The position numbers and the translations under genes were made by a program. Source: CAYLJV01 sp964510375 (lineage in GTDB: Archaea > Hadarchaeota > Hadarchaeia > Hadarchaeales > JAGGTB01). From it: a DNA stretch of 13,025 bases. The DNA lies in NCBI GenBank assembly GCA_964510375.1, contig CAZEBR010000039.1, forward strand, positions 1 through 13,025. Reading direction: 5' to 3'. This document shows positions 6,635-13,025 of the stretch, piece after piece; position 1 is the first letter of the stretch, and every line of letters starts with the position of its first letter. The notes under the pieces are model-generated. The model was not told the DNA's origin, made no database searches, and worked only from the letters and a program-made list of their open reading frames with translations.

Positions 6635-7219
6635 CTAAAAATCGATCAGGTCCACCAGGTTTTTTCCTGCCGCAAAGAGGCCCAGCTCGGCTCTGTTTTT
6701 ATCCTCACCCGTGGCGATAATAATTACGTCACCGTCTGAGAGTGATAACTTTTCCGTTATTTCTTCCGTAACTTCCCCGTCGATTTCCGTTCTGCTATCC
6801 ACCATTTTCAGTACTCCCCCCTCAAATTTTACAACCGTCGCTCCCTGTGCACCGGCCTTTATGGCCTCGTCCCTCTGATCTATTCCGTTTTTTATATTCA
6901 GAGAGGAATCATTCCCCGCTACCATGGCCACGTCGACCTCACCCACGGTCAGATCACCCGCATCGAAGTGTAGCATGTTTTTGGATATTTCTTCGGCCAG
7001 ACTTTTTCCCTCATCGGTCAAGGAGTGCCCCCGATTGTTCGATTTTATGAGACCCCTATCTTTCAGCTGGTCTAAGAGGGTTCTTGTCGTGCCTTCTCCC
7101 AGCTTCATCTCTTTGGATATCTTCTTTCTTCCGATGGGTGCCTTTTCTTTAATGACCATAATGGCTCTCAGCAGATGTTCTTCTTGGAAGACTGGTTTGG
7201 GGCCAATCTTGGAGTTCAT
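6635..7219 (-). CDS. Winged-helix DUF4443 protein, probable transcription regulator
   Basis: Residues about 13-78 form a winged helix (PIGRKKISKEMKLGEGTTRT, then a second helix LLDQLKDRGLI and a wing ending GHSLTDEG). Residues about 92-194 match the archaeal DUF4443 type, with GIDQRDEAIKAGAQGAT at 112-128 and a later DGDVIIIATG strand. Such proteins are thought to be ligand-responsive DNA-binding regulators, but I know no established ligand. I chose ATG 7219; an in-frame TTG lies just before it at 7222. A TATA-like element about 30 bases upstream and the absence of a Shine-Dalgarno suggest a leaderless mRNA. Its end is convergent with copA, and its start is divergent from the ABC transporter genes, which are plausible but unproven targets. 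Stop is TAG. Confidence 0.72.
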   Translation of the reverse strand: MNSKIGPKPVFQEEHLLRAIMVIKEKAPIGRKKISKEMKLGEGTTRTLLDQLKDRGLIKSNNRGHSLTDEGKSLAEEISKNMLHFDAGDLTVGEVDVAMVAGNDSSLNIKNGIDQRDEAIKAGAQGATVVKFEGGVLKMVDSRTEIDGEVTEEITEKLSLSDGDVIIIATGEDKNRAELGLFAAGKNLVDLIDF

Positions 7220-7245
7220 CAATTAACACATATGAACGGAGCTCT

Positions 7246-7257
7246 AATTTAATTTAT
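7246..7257 (-). promoter_or_regulatory. TATA-type promoter of the DUF4443 gene
   Basis: On the - strand this reads ATAAATTAAATT, centred about 32 bases before the ATG at 7219. Predicted transcription starts only a few bases before the start codon, which fits the missing Shine-Dalgarno. Confidence 0.45.
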
Positions 7258-7398
7258 GAAATCTAGGAATCGATAAGACCTGAAACGTGCGAGATAAGGT
7301 AAGAAAATCCGGGATTAATAATTTGAAGTTTTGAATGGCTGGTTGTTTCGGGAAATTTCCTCTCCTTGTCTTGGACTTCTTGTCCCTGCTAATCGTAA

Positions 7399-7434
7399 GA
7401 ATTAAACCCGTTTTGACCAAATTTAGTTACGGTG
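7399..7434 (+). promoter_or_regulatory. Possible promoter and ribosome site for the ABC transporter
   Basis: A TATA-like GAATTAAAC at 7399-7407 predicts a start near 7430, and GGTG at 7431-7434 sits five bases before the TTG at 7440. An additional AT-rich ATTAATAAT at 7314-7322 could drive a longer transcript starting near 7343. Confidence 0.35.
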
Positions 7435-7439
7435 TAATT

Positions 7440-8315
7440 TTGGCTGTTATAGAACTCGATGGTTTGACCAAATATTATGGTGATGTCTGCGGAGCCGAAA
7501 ATCTAACTTTTGAGGTACAGGAGGGTGAAATCTTTGGTTATCTGGGTCCGAACGGCGCCGGTAAGACCACCACTATTCGGACTTTGCTTGGTTTTCTGAA
7601 ACCCACGTCCGGAAAAGCCTACATTTTTGGAAGGGATATCGGGGATGAAATCGTGGATATAAGGAAGGATGTCGGGTACATTCCGGGCGATCTAAATCTC
7701 TACGATCGACACACGGGTAGGGATTTTCTTGACTATTTCGGGTCCCTCAGAGATTCGGATTTTCCGCTACTGGATGATCTGTTGGATACCTTCGAAATTC
7801 CTTTGGATAGAAAAATAGAGGAGTACTCCAGAGGAATGGAACAGAAGTTGGCGATCATTCAGGCGTTCATGCACGACCCAAAACTGGTGGTTATGGACGA
7901 GCCCACTTCGGGTTTGGACCCCCTCATGCAGCAGAAGTTTTACGAGTTTTTGAGGGAGGAGAGGGATAAGGGAAGGACCATGTTTTTCTCTTCTCACATT
8001 TTGAGCGAGGTCGACAAGGTCTGCGACCGAGTGGGGATAATCCGGGACGGCGAACTCATCGCTCTGGAGGGCATCGAATCGCTAAAGAGCAAGAGGGGAA
8101 AGGTCGTAAGGGTAAGGATAGAGGGGGAACCGGAGGAGTTTGACGGTCCCGAGGACATGGAAATAGAGGATGGCGGATGGATAAAGTTCGTGGTTTCGGA
8201 GGAAATCGACCGATGGATAAAGGAGCTGGCGAACTACACTGTTCAGGATTTGGAGATTCGCAATTTCAGTCTCGAAGACATCTTTCTACATTACTATGAG
8301 GAGGAAGGAGAATGA
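7440..8315 (+). CDS. ABC transporter ATP-binding protein (ABC-2 exporter type)
   Basis: This is the cytoplasmic ATPase of an exporter, 291 residues from the chosen TTG. It carries Walker A GPNGAGKTT (36-44), an LSGG-variant signature YSRGMEQ (129-135), Walker B LVVMDEP (149-155), the D-loop SGLD (157-160) and the switch His186. The usual Q-loop Gln is replaced in GYIPGDLNLYD (79-89), a form I recall from related BcrA/CcmA-like ATPases. The frame is open upstream to an ATG at 7335, but those 35 residues are hydrophobic and unlike the family; GGTG before TTG 7440 and the immediate VIELDGLTKYYG opening support the later start. The TGA stop overlaps the ATG of the permease (ATGA at 8312-8315), so the two are translated as a coupled pair. 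The substrate is unknown; drugs, peptides or lipids are possible. Confidence 0.9.
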   Translation: MAVIELDGLTKYYGDVCGAENLTFEVQEGEIFGYLGPNGAGKTTTIRTLLGFLKPTSGKAYIFGRDIGDEIVDIRKDVGYIPGDLNLYDRHTGRDFLDYFGSLRDSDFPLLDDLLDTFEIPLDRKIEEYSRGMEQKLAIIQAFMHDPKLVVMDEPTSGLDPLMQQKFYEFLREERDKGRTMFFSSHILSEVDKVCDRVGIIRDGELIALEGIESLKSKRGKVVRVRIEGEPEEFDGPEDMEIEDGGWIKFVVSEEIDRWIKELANYTVQDLEIRNFSLEDIFLHYYEEEGE

Positions 8316-9128
8316 AGTGGTTGAAAATTACCGGGGAGACTATCAAGGACAAGCTGAGAGTGACCGCCGTNNNNNNNNNNNNNNNNNNNNNNNNNNNNNN
8401 NNNNNNNNNNNNNNNNNNNNNNNNNNNNGCTTCAGGCGATGTATATTGGAGTGTACCCGGCTTTTAAGGAGAATCTTGAACAGTTTGCGGACATTCCCAT
8501 GAATTTCATTAGGGGATTTGAAGCTCTGAGTTCGTTCAGCGGATATCTGAACATGGAGATGTACCAGATATTCTGGGTTCTCATTCTGGGTATACTGATA
8601 GCATATATCGCGGCTTCGTTGATATCTGAGGAGATCGAGGGCAATACGATTGACATGTTGATGTCAAATCCCATTTCGAGGAAACAGGTCGTCTTGGAGA
8701 AGTTTCTGGGCCTGATACCCCTCGTTCTGATAGTAAACTTTGTCACGATGGGCTCGATTTACGGGATGACCTTGGCCGTGGGAGAAAGTCTCAACTTTTA
8801 TCACCTTTTCTTGACTCATCTATTGTCTGTACCCTATTTCCTCTCCATCGTGGGGATAAGCCTTCTAATCTCCACGCTTATTGACAAGAAAATGAAAGCC
8901 AGCATTACCGCGATGGCAGTCGTGGTAGGAATGTATATTATCGAGTCGGTGAGTCTCCTTGCTCCCGAATACGAGAAAATGGGGTTAGTTTCGATCGTAC
9001 ATTACTACGATCCTTCGGATCTTCTCATAGAAGGCAATTTGAGCGTCCTCGGTCCAATTGTTCTGACCATAGTGATGATCGGTAGCTTATCGATTGCGGC
9101 TTTTTATTTTGATCACCGCGATTTGTAG
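8312..9128 (+). CDS. ABC-2 type permease, interrupted by an assembly gap
   Basis: This is the membrane partner of the ATPase just upstream. It begins at ATG 8312 (MKWLKITGETIKDKLRVTAV), reaches the N run at 8371-8428, and resumes at LQAMYIGVYPAF. Five hydrophobic segments follow, at roughly 8571-8630, 8703-8780, 8805-8882, 8904-8963 and 9045-9110. The cytoplasmic EEIEGNTIDMLMSNPISR segment after the first is typical of ABC-2 permeases. The first membrane helix lies mostly in the gap. With 58 Ns the two halves are out of frame; 57 or 60 would restore it, so I read this as one intact gene with a mis-sized gap and not as a frameshift. Expected length is about 271 residues. The stop is TAG at 9126-9128. 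Confidence 0.82.
8371..8428. other. Assembly gap (58 N)
   Basis: Fifty-eight undetermined bases lie inside the permease gene. The reading frames on either side require a multiple of three, so the stated length is not exact unless the gene is broken. Confidence 0.99.
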
Positions 9129-9216
9129 AGTAATTGAGGGGCGAGTTCAGTAACAGCTACATTGAAGAAATATTTTACCGTCGGTGGGAACTATCGGCAT
9201 TGCGTCTAAAGCCGGT

Positions 9217-10137
9217 CTAACTATAAGTGGATAGATTGTTTTCCAAAACTGACAAAGGAATCGCTTTTTCTGCTCCTTCCGGCAGCTCTATTGAGAGCGG
9301 TTCGTTGAATTCGGAGAAAGTCATGGTCATGTCAATACCGACTGTACTGGGTGCGGCGGGTTCTTCCCGTTCAAGGCCTTTCATGTCGATCCCCATCTGG
9401 AGCTGTACTTTTATGGGAAGTCCCGAATCTTTTGAGTACCATCCCGTCATCGACATATTTTCGATAGCATTCCGAATATTTTCGACCGCTTCCATCGTGT
9501 TTTCGTCGATGAGTGATCCCGAGGTAGGTAGACCCGAGTTCGATGTGAGGCCGCCCTGCCTGATCATGTTTTCGACATAGTCCCAGTAGGCTTCGGTCGG
9601 CTTAATTCTGAGCCCGGTACATTCTTCTCCTTCCACAGTTTTCTCTCCCAATCTTTCGACCTCTGCCCTGGCAAGTAACTCCTTCTGCATTCCGAATCTG
9701 CTTTGAGTCTCCCAAGACTGCGCTTCGAACTTCAGCCAGTCAGGGAAGTTTTCCAGCTCTCCCGTAGCGTTTTCGGGAAGTAACGAGCCGAGGTTCATGT
9801 ATAGGGAATTCTCGACGAGATACATTTTGTACTCCATGTTTTCGTTAGCTCCGGGTACCTCCATCGTCATTTCCATTTTCCTGTTCTTCCTATCTATTGC
9901 TCCCTGCAAATGGGTCGTTATCTCGACGCTCGTTCCCTGCATCCCCATGCTCATCGTAAGGCTAATGTCCATCTTGGCCGTATCGACGTCGTCCATTGCC
10001 CCGAGTGCGGAGTCTTTGATCTCGGTCGCGCTTGCCTTTCTGGTGCCCATGCCGAGATAAGAAGCAATTCCGATAACTATTGCTGCACAGATTAATAAGG
10101 CTACCAAATATTTTCTTCTAGATTTGATTTTAGTCAC
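9217..10137 (-). CDS. Membrane-anchored, Met-rich LolA/LppX-like (DUF6612-like) protein
   Basis: This 306-residue protein has a basic start (KIKSRRK) and a membrane segment at about 11-29. Cys17 lies within the hydrophobic stretch and does not form a lipobox, so a signal anchor is likely. The outside part (about 36-300) shows alternating beta-strands, ending in SIELPEGAEKAIPL, a pattern seen in LolA/LppX-type folds that bind lipids or other hydrophobic molecules. Met is frequent (21 internal), clustered at 56-114 (M56, 62, 64, 66, 88, 90, 92, 101, 105, 114), usually every second residue, as if facing the inside of the barrel. The GTG start at 10137 lies about 28 bases from a TATA-like element, so the mRNA is probably leaderless. 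It is monocistronic, convergent with the ABC genes. Ligand unknown; family call is by pattern only. Confidence 0.6.
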   Translation of the reverse strand: MTKIKSRRKYLVALLICAAIVIGIASYLGMGTRKASATEIKDSALGAMDDVDTAKMDISLTMSMGMQGTSVEITTHLQGAIDRKNRKMEMTMEVPGANENMEYKMYLVENSLYMNLGSLLPENATGELENFPDWLKFEAQSWETQSRFGMQKELLARAEVERLGEKTVEGEECTGLRIKPTEAYWDYVENMIRQGGLTSNSGLPTSGSLIDENTMEAVENIRNAIENMSMTGWYSKDSGLPIKVQLQMGIDMKGLEREEPAAPSTVGIDMTMTFSEFNEPLSIELPEGAEKAIPLSVLENNLSTYS

Positions 10138-10160
10138 CCCTGTTTATTTTTATCTAAAGG

Positions 10161-10170
10161 ATAATTTAAG
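10161..10170 (-). promoter_or_regulatory. TATA-type promoter of the LolA-like gene
   Basis: On the - strand this reads CTTAAATTAT, centred about 28 bases before the GTG at 10137, which predicts transcription starting at or right next to the start codon. The GGGGTGA at the start overlaps the GTG and cannot act as a normally spaced Shine-Dalgarno. Confidence 0.45.
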
Positions 10171-10216
10171 ACCTTGTTGTTTATGTTTGTACTAAGGTAA
10201 AGGAATCGCTTAATAT

Positions 10217-10226
10217 TTTATAAAAT
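10217..10226 (+). promoter_or_regulatory. Possible promoter of the DUF169 gene
   Basis: TTTATAAAAT lies in an AT-rich stretch and would start transcription near 10247, giving a leader of about 130 bases before the TTG at 10381. The long leader contains a short ORF preceded by AAAGGAG. Confidence 0.4.
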
Positions 10227-10285
10227 GTCGGTTTTTCTAAGATTGTTTCTGTTTTTGTGGAATTAACGAAAAGAAAGGAGTATCG

Positions 10286-10309
10286 GTGGGTTTAACGAGA
10301 AATATTTGA
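10286..10309 (+). other. Possible seven-codon leader ORF
   Basis: AAAGGAG at 10274-10280 lies five bases before a GTG that opens a seven-codon frame ending in TGA at 10307-10309. That TGA overlaps an in-frame TTG (10306) of the DUF169 frame. It could be a regulatory leader peptide or simply chance. Confidence 0.2.
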
Positions 10310-10368
10310 CAGCGATTGGAAATCGAAAGATAATTAAGGTTTTGAGGAAAGTTTATTCAAAAGATGTA

Positions 10369-10377
10369 GGAGGTGAT
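10369..10377 (+). promoter_or_regulatory. Very strong Shine-Dalgarno deciding the DUF169 start
   Basis: GGAGGTGAT is a perfect match to the anti-Shine-Dalgarno at the archaeal 16S 3' end. It precedes TTG 10381 at a suitable distance. In the longer frame it would encode Gly-Gly-Asp, a usual sign that a start has been placed too far upstream. Confidence 0.8.
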
Positions 10378-10380
10378 TTT

Positions 10381-11148
10381 TTGAAAGATCTTGAAACCGA
10401 TCTGTCGATATTTGAAGAATTTGATTTTGAGAAACCGCCCGTTGGTGTTAAATTTTTACACACAAAACCGGAGGAAATCGAACAGATAGATAAGGAACTG
10501 CCAGCCTGTGAAATGATCGCAGAAGCTCAAAAGAGAGACGATCCCTTCTACTTCGGTAAAGAAAACGAGAATTGCGTAGGTTCAGTGGCGCTTGGCATGG
10601 AGGAAATGCCCCCGTTCGCAGAAGCTGGACTCATAGGCGATGCAAGCGATGAAGGACCAACGCATAACATTTTCGAGGAGGCGCGAGCAAACGCTAGAAT
10701 ATACGAACATATTCCAAAGTTCTCCAAGGGGACTGTCAACTACGTGGCCATGTCGAAGTTAGAAAATCTAACTTTCGAACCGGACATCCTTGCCGTCACG
10801 GCCGAGACCAGCCAGGCAGAAATAATTTTGAGGGCGATGAGTTATTCTACTGGCGAGCTATGGGACCCCAAGTTGACAAATGTGCTTGGATGTTCTTGGA
10901 TGTTCGTTTATCCATATAAAACCGGGAAGGTAAATTATATGACTACTGGACTGGCCTTCGGAGCAAAGGCAAAAGAGATATTCGAGGAAGGGCAGACATT
11001 GATATTCATCCCTTGGGATTGGTTCTCGACCATAACCGAAAATCTAGAGGAGATGGAGTGGGAGCTTCCTTCGTACAAGGAGAGTAGAGAAGAGTTCCTG
11101 GAACGAGAAGAACGGATGATGAAGTATTTGATGGAGAAGGAAACTTAA
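10381..11148 (+). CDS. DUF169 family protein (COG2043)
   Basis: This 255-residue soluble protein matches the DUF169 family, widespread in archaea and anaerobic bacteria and without a settled function. Typical segments are FEKPPVGVKFL at 16-26, LPACEMIAEAQ at 40-50, FYFGKENENCVG at 56-67 and PPFAEAGLIG nearby. The protein has only three cysteines: Cys43, Cys65 and Cys171 (in VLGCSWMF). Their placement in conserved-looking blocks suggests a cofactor or metal site, which is inference. I chose TTG 10381 because of the strong Shine-Dalgarno. The frame stays open back to TTG 10306, but the extra 25 residues are unlike the family, which begins shortly before the KPPVGVKF motif. It is monocistronic, and its stop (the only TAA here) faces the sensor kinase gene. 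A 10-bp tandem repeat, TTGGATGTTC twice at 10886-10905, lies at Cys171. Confidence 0.85.
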   Translation: MKDLETDLSIFEEFDFEKPPVGVKFLHTKPEEIEQIDKELPACEMIAEAQKRDDPFYFGKENENCVGSVALGMEEMPPFAEAGLIGDASDEGPTHNIFEEARANARIYEHIPKFSKGTVNYVAMSKLENLTFEPDILAVTAETSQAEIILRAMSYSTGELWDPKLTNVLGCSWMFVYPYKTGKVNYMTTGLAFGAKAKEIFEEGQTLIFIPWDWFSTITENLEEMEWELPSYKESREEFLEREERMMKYLMEKET

Positions 11149-11176
11149 GTGGTATAATAATATTTTCCTAACTCCA

Positions 11177-11186
11177 TTTTTCTTTT
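11177..11186 (+). terminator. T-rich termination tract after DUF169 gene
   Basis: TTTTTCTTTT lies about 29 bases after the DUF169 stop, in a T-rich region without a clear stem. This suits archaeal T-tract termination. Confidence 0.35.
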
Positions 11187-11275
11187 CCTATTATGGCATT
11201 TTCCTCCTTTGCAAAGATATAAAAGATTTTTCGATCGGTATATAGATTTTTCTTTAATGAATAAATTAAAACCGA

Positions 11276-12976
11276 TCAGGCTTTCTTTAAGCGAATATTA
11301 AATCCTGCCCCACCTAGCTCGGAGTCGAAAATTTTCAGAGTCCCTCCGAAATAGCCGATTATTTCTCTTGAAATGAAGAATGTCGATCCGCCGAGTCCGG
11401 AAGTTCCGCCCGTGTAGGTTTCCTCCGAGACACTTTTTTTGAGCTCAACAGGAAGCTTTTCTCCGTCGTCCTCTATACTGACTATTATTTCGTCCCCTTC
11501 CTCTTCCACTCCAATTCTAATTTCCGTAGGATTAGATTTCAGGATTCTCGTCTTGATTATGGCCGGAAAAACCTTTTTGAGTGCGTGCCCGCCGAGCACT
11601 AGAATCCTGTTTTCTTCCGAGGTGAGATCGATCTCTACGTTTTTCTCATCCGCTAGGTCATCGCATTCCGAGATGGAGTTCCTCAAGGCTTTGATCACAT
11701 CCACGGAGACGAGCTCCTCTCTATTCCTTGTTCTTTCAGATTCCTCGACAAGTTCTGTGAGTTCTCTCGCCTCCTCGTTTATTCTCTCTGCCTTCTTCAG
11801 ATAGCGCTCGTATTCATTTGAAAGGTCTTCGTCCTCCAGCAGTTGAATGAATCCCGAAGAGGTCATGATTTTGTTTTTAATGTCTTGTTGAATGAGAGTT
11901 TGTAGAAATTGGTTCTCTTTCAGTTCTTCCAGTTCCGTGATATCGCGAAAAAGCAGCACTTGGCCGATGAGTTGGTTTCGAGTATCTTCGATAGTATCTA
12001 TTTTTACGTCGAAGTACCTTCCGCCATCCTCGTCCGTCCTGATTCCGATTCTGGCTTCGTTTTTTTCCCGAATATTGTTCATGAGTTCAGGCTTGTTTGA
12101 AAATATCTCTTCGGCCTTTTTTCCGATTAACTCGCCCGGCTCCGATATCGAGAAATATTTTCCCGCGATGTCTTTTGCCGATTCATTAGCGTTTAGAACC
12201 CGATTTTCATCGTTTAATACGAATATCGAATCTTTAATCTTGTTAAATACTACTTCTTGAGCTATAGGAAGGAGATCCATGAAACCCTGCCGGGACAAAG
12301 CCCATGTGAACGCGACTATCGCAAAAGGAAAGAGCAAGGGCGTTATGTCGAAATTGTTGAGGGGTATGAATCCTGCTATATATACAGCGTTTCCCACCAC
12401 CGGGACAAGGACGCCTGTTGCTATAATCAGAGCTCGTTTGAAGTAAAATCTTCCTACTTTTGCCAGATACCACAAAATGAGCAGGGATCCTCCTATAAGC
12501 AGGATATATGAGTAGACCGAATGGAGCCAGAAAAGTGGTCCTGAGATGGCCGATTTCGTCGGGAAGGGCCCGTGGGGTCTAAACATTATCTCGGTGAAGA
12601 AAAAATGATGTATCTCGTTGGTCCAGATGAGGACTATGTTGAAAATGGGGATTACGGAAAGGAGGGATGCATTAAGTTTGTTTACCCATTCTTTCTTTCC
12701 GATATATTCGAAGGAGAAAACCAGCCAGGCAGCAGGAAGCGTAACTACACCAATATATTTAATTTTGAGCCAAAAGGTCGGAGACGGCCAAACTGACAGC
12801 AACTGGAAAAGGTAAGTAAAGCTCCAGAAGGAAGCGATGGCCATGAAGGCCATGAAATGTTTGACTCTTGTTGAAACGCCCTGTCTACGCAAATAGAAGG
12901 CTAGTGAGATTGGAAGAATCCCAGAGATTAGAAGAGATATTACATAGGGGAGGGTCTCCAAGCTGGCCATTTCCAA
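11276..12976 (-). CDS. 7TM-PAS histidine-kinase-like sensor, probably catalytically degenerate
   Basis: This 566-residue membrane sensor has seven hydrophobic segments (about 8-28, 40-61, 72-90, 102-120, 147-170, 180-203, 210-228) of the HisKA_7TM type, a PAS domain at about 240-345 (ending LLFRDITELEELK), then a dimerisation helix pair and an HATPase-like domain to the end. The dimer helix reads LIQQDIKNKI (361-370), where the family has L-x-R-H-D-I-R-N, so Gln364 occupies the phosphoacceptor His position. In the N-box, VFPAIIKTRILKSN (469-482) lacks both Asn residues. Asp503 remains, but the second Gly of DxGxG is Lys507. A GLGG at 527-530 resembles a G2 box. No other His lies near the dimer helix. 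The TTG at 12976 has GGAG seven bases upstream; ATG 12970 is the alternative. No response regulator is in the window. Confidence 0.85.
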   Translation of the reverse strand: MEMASLETLPYVISLLISGILPISLAFYLRRQGVSTRVKHFMAFMAIASFWSFTYLFQLLSVWPSPTFWLKIKYIGVVTLPAAWLVFSFEYIGKKEWVNKLNASLLSVIPIFNIVLIWTNEIHHFFFTEIMFRPHGPFPTKSAISGPLFWLHSVYSYILLIGGSLLILWYLAKVGRFYFKRALIIATGVLVPVVGNAVYIAGFIPLNNFDITPLLFPFAIVAFTWALSRQGFMDLLPIAQEVVFNKIKDSIFVLNDENRVLNANESAKDIAGKYFSISEPGELIGKKAEEIFSNKPELMNNIREKNEARIGIRTDEDGGRYFDVKIDTIEDTRNQLIGQVLLFRDITELEELKENQFLQTLIQQDIKNKIMTSSGFIQLLEDEDLSNEYERYLKKAERINEEARELTELVEESERTRNREELVSVDVIKALRNSISECDDLADEKNVEIDLTSEENRILVLGGHALKKVFPAIIKTRILKSNPTEIRIGVEEEGDEIIVSIEDDGEKLPVELKKSVSEETYTGGTSGLGGSTFFISREIIGYFGGTLKIFDSELGGAGFNIRLKKA

Positions 12977-13007
12977 TCAACTTCTCCTTTTATTTTTGGA
13001 GGTGATT

Positions 13008-13025
13008 GTGGAAAAAAGTATCCAA
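13008..13025 (+). CDS. Possible start of a divergent gene cut by the window edge
   Basis: GGAGGTGAT at 12998-13006 is a perfect Shine-Dalgarno, and a GTG at 13008 opens the frame Val-Glu-Lys-Ser-Ile-Gln to the edge. Only 31 bases separate it from the start of the sensor kinase gene on the other strand, so its promoter would lie within that gene. Six codons are too few to identify anything. Confidence 0.35.

Noticed and set aside
7335..7439. 35-residue N-terminal extension of the ABC ATPase from ATG 7335
   Set aside because: The residues are hydrophobic and unlike ABC ATPases, whose first strand begins right after TTG 7440. A GGTG lies at the correct distance before that TTG.
8312..9128. Permease as a pseudogene with a frameshift
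   Set aside because: The frame mismatch depends only on the nominal gap size. Both flanks show undamaged permease sequence.
10306..10380. N-terminal extension of the DUF169 protein from TTG 10306
   Set aside because: The extension reads through a perfect Shine-Dalgarno (translated Gly-Gly-Asp), and the family start fits TTG 10381. It is kept only as a finding about possible reinitiation.
12257..12511. Open frames on the + strand within the sensor gene (also 11439-11804, 11892-12260, 12572-12815)
   Set aside because: They are antisense to a continuous 566-codon sensor gene with recognisable domains. Ser/Phe-rich or otherwise random translations mark them as shadows.

Overview
The window is chromosomal DNA of an archaeon. 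The main evidence is the 3' end of a gene for transcription factor E (TFE) at the left edge, AT-rich TATA-type promoters about 25 bases before several starts (consistent with leaderless mRNAs), and archaeal families such as DUF4443 and the TIGR00295-type HD protein. Many starts appear to be TTG or GTG. Proteins are rich in Asp and Glu, which is compatible with but does not prove a salt-adapted euryarchaeal lineage; I cannot name the species. All three stop codons are used (six TAG, five TGA, one TAA among the complete gene ends), so TAG is an ordinary stop here. A 58-base N run shows this is a draft assembly.

Layout. 1-806 (+): TFE C-terminus followed immediately by an HD-domain protein, ending at a hairpin plus T8 terminator. 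1027-2553 (+): a membrane-anchored surface protein with two Ig-like repeats and a C-terminal domain I cannot name. 2632-3510 (+): a short-chain dehydrogenase. 3548-6564: the clearest functional module, a PadR-type regulator fused to a TRASH-like metal-sensing tail (-), divergent from a CopA-type Cu+ P1B-ATPase (+). They share a 68-base spacer with a palindromic TATA element and a candidate operator. The regulator probably senses copper and controls the exporter and itself. 6635-7219 (-): a winged-helix DUF4443 protein, divergent from 7440-9128 (+), an ABC exporter whose ATPase gene overlaps its ABC-2 permease gene by ATGA; the permease is interrupted by the N gap. 9217-10137 (-): a membrane-anchored, Met-rich LolA/LppX-like protein. 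10381-11148 (+): a DUF169 protein with a very strong Shine-Dalgarno. 11276-12976 (-): a 7TM-PAS sensor with a histidine-kinase-like core that lacks the phosphoacceptor His and the N-box Asn. At the extreme right edge, a strong ribosome site may begin another + strand gene.

No gene-free stretch exceeds 300 bases; the longest are 807-1026, 7220-7439 and 10138-10380, and each holds a terminator or promoter-like elements. I see no tRNA, rRNA, CRISPR array, insertion sequence or attachment site. Most of the window is ordinary archaeal housekeeping. The items most worth following are the PadR-TRASH/CopA switch, the degenerate sensor kinase and the two unassigned surface proteins.
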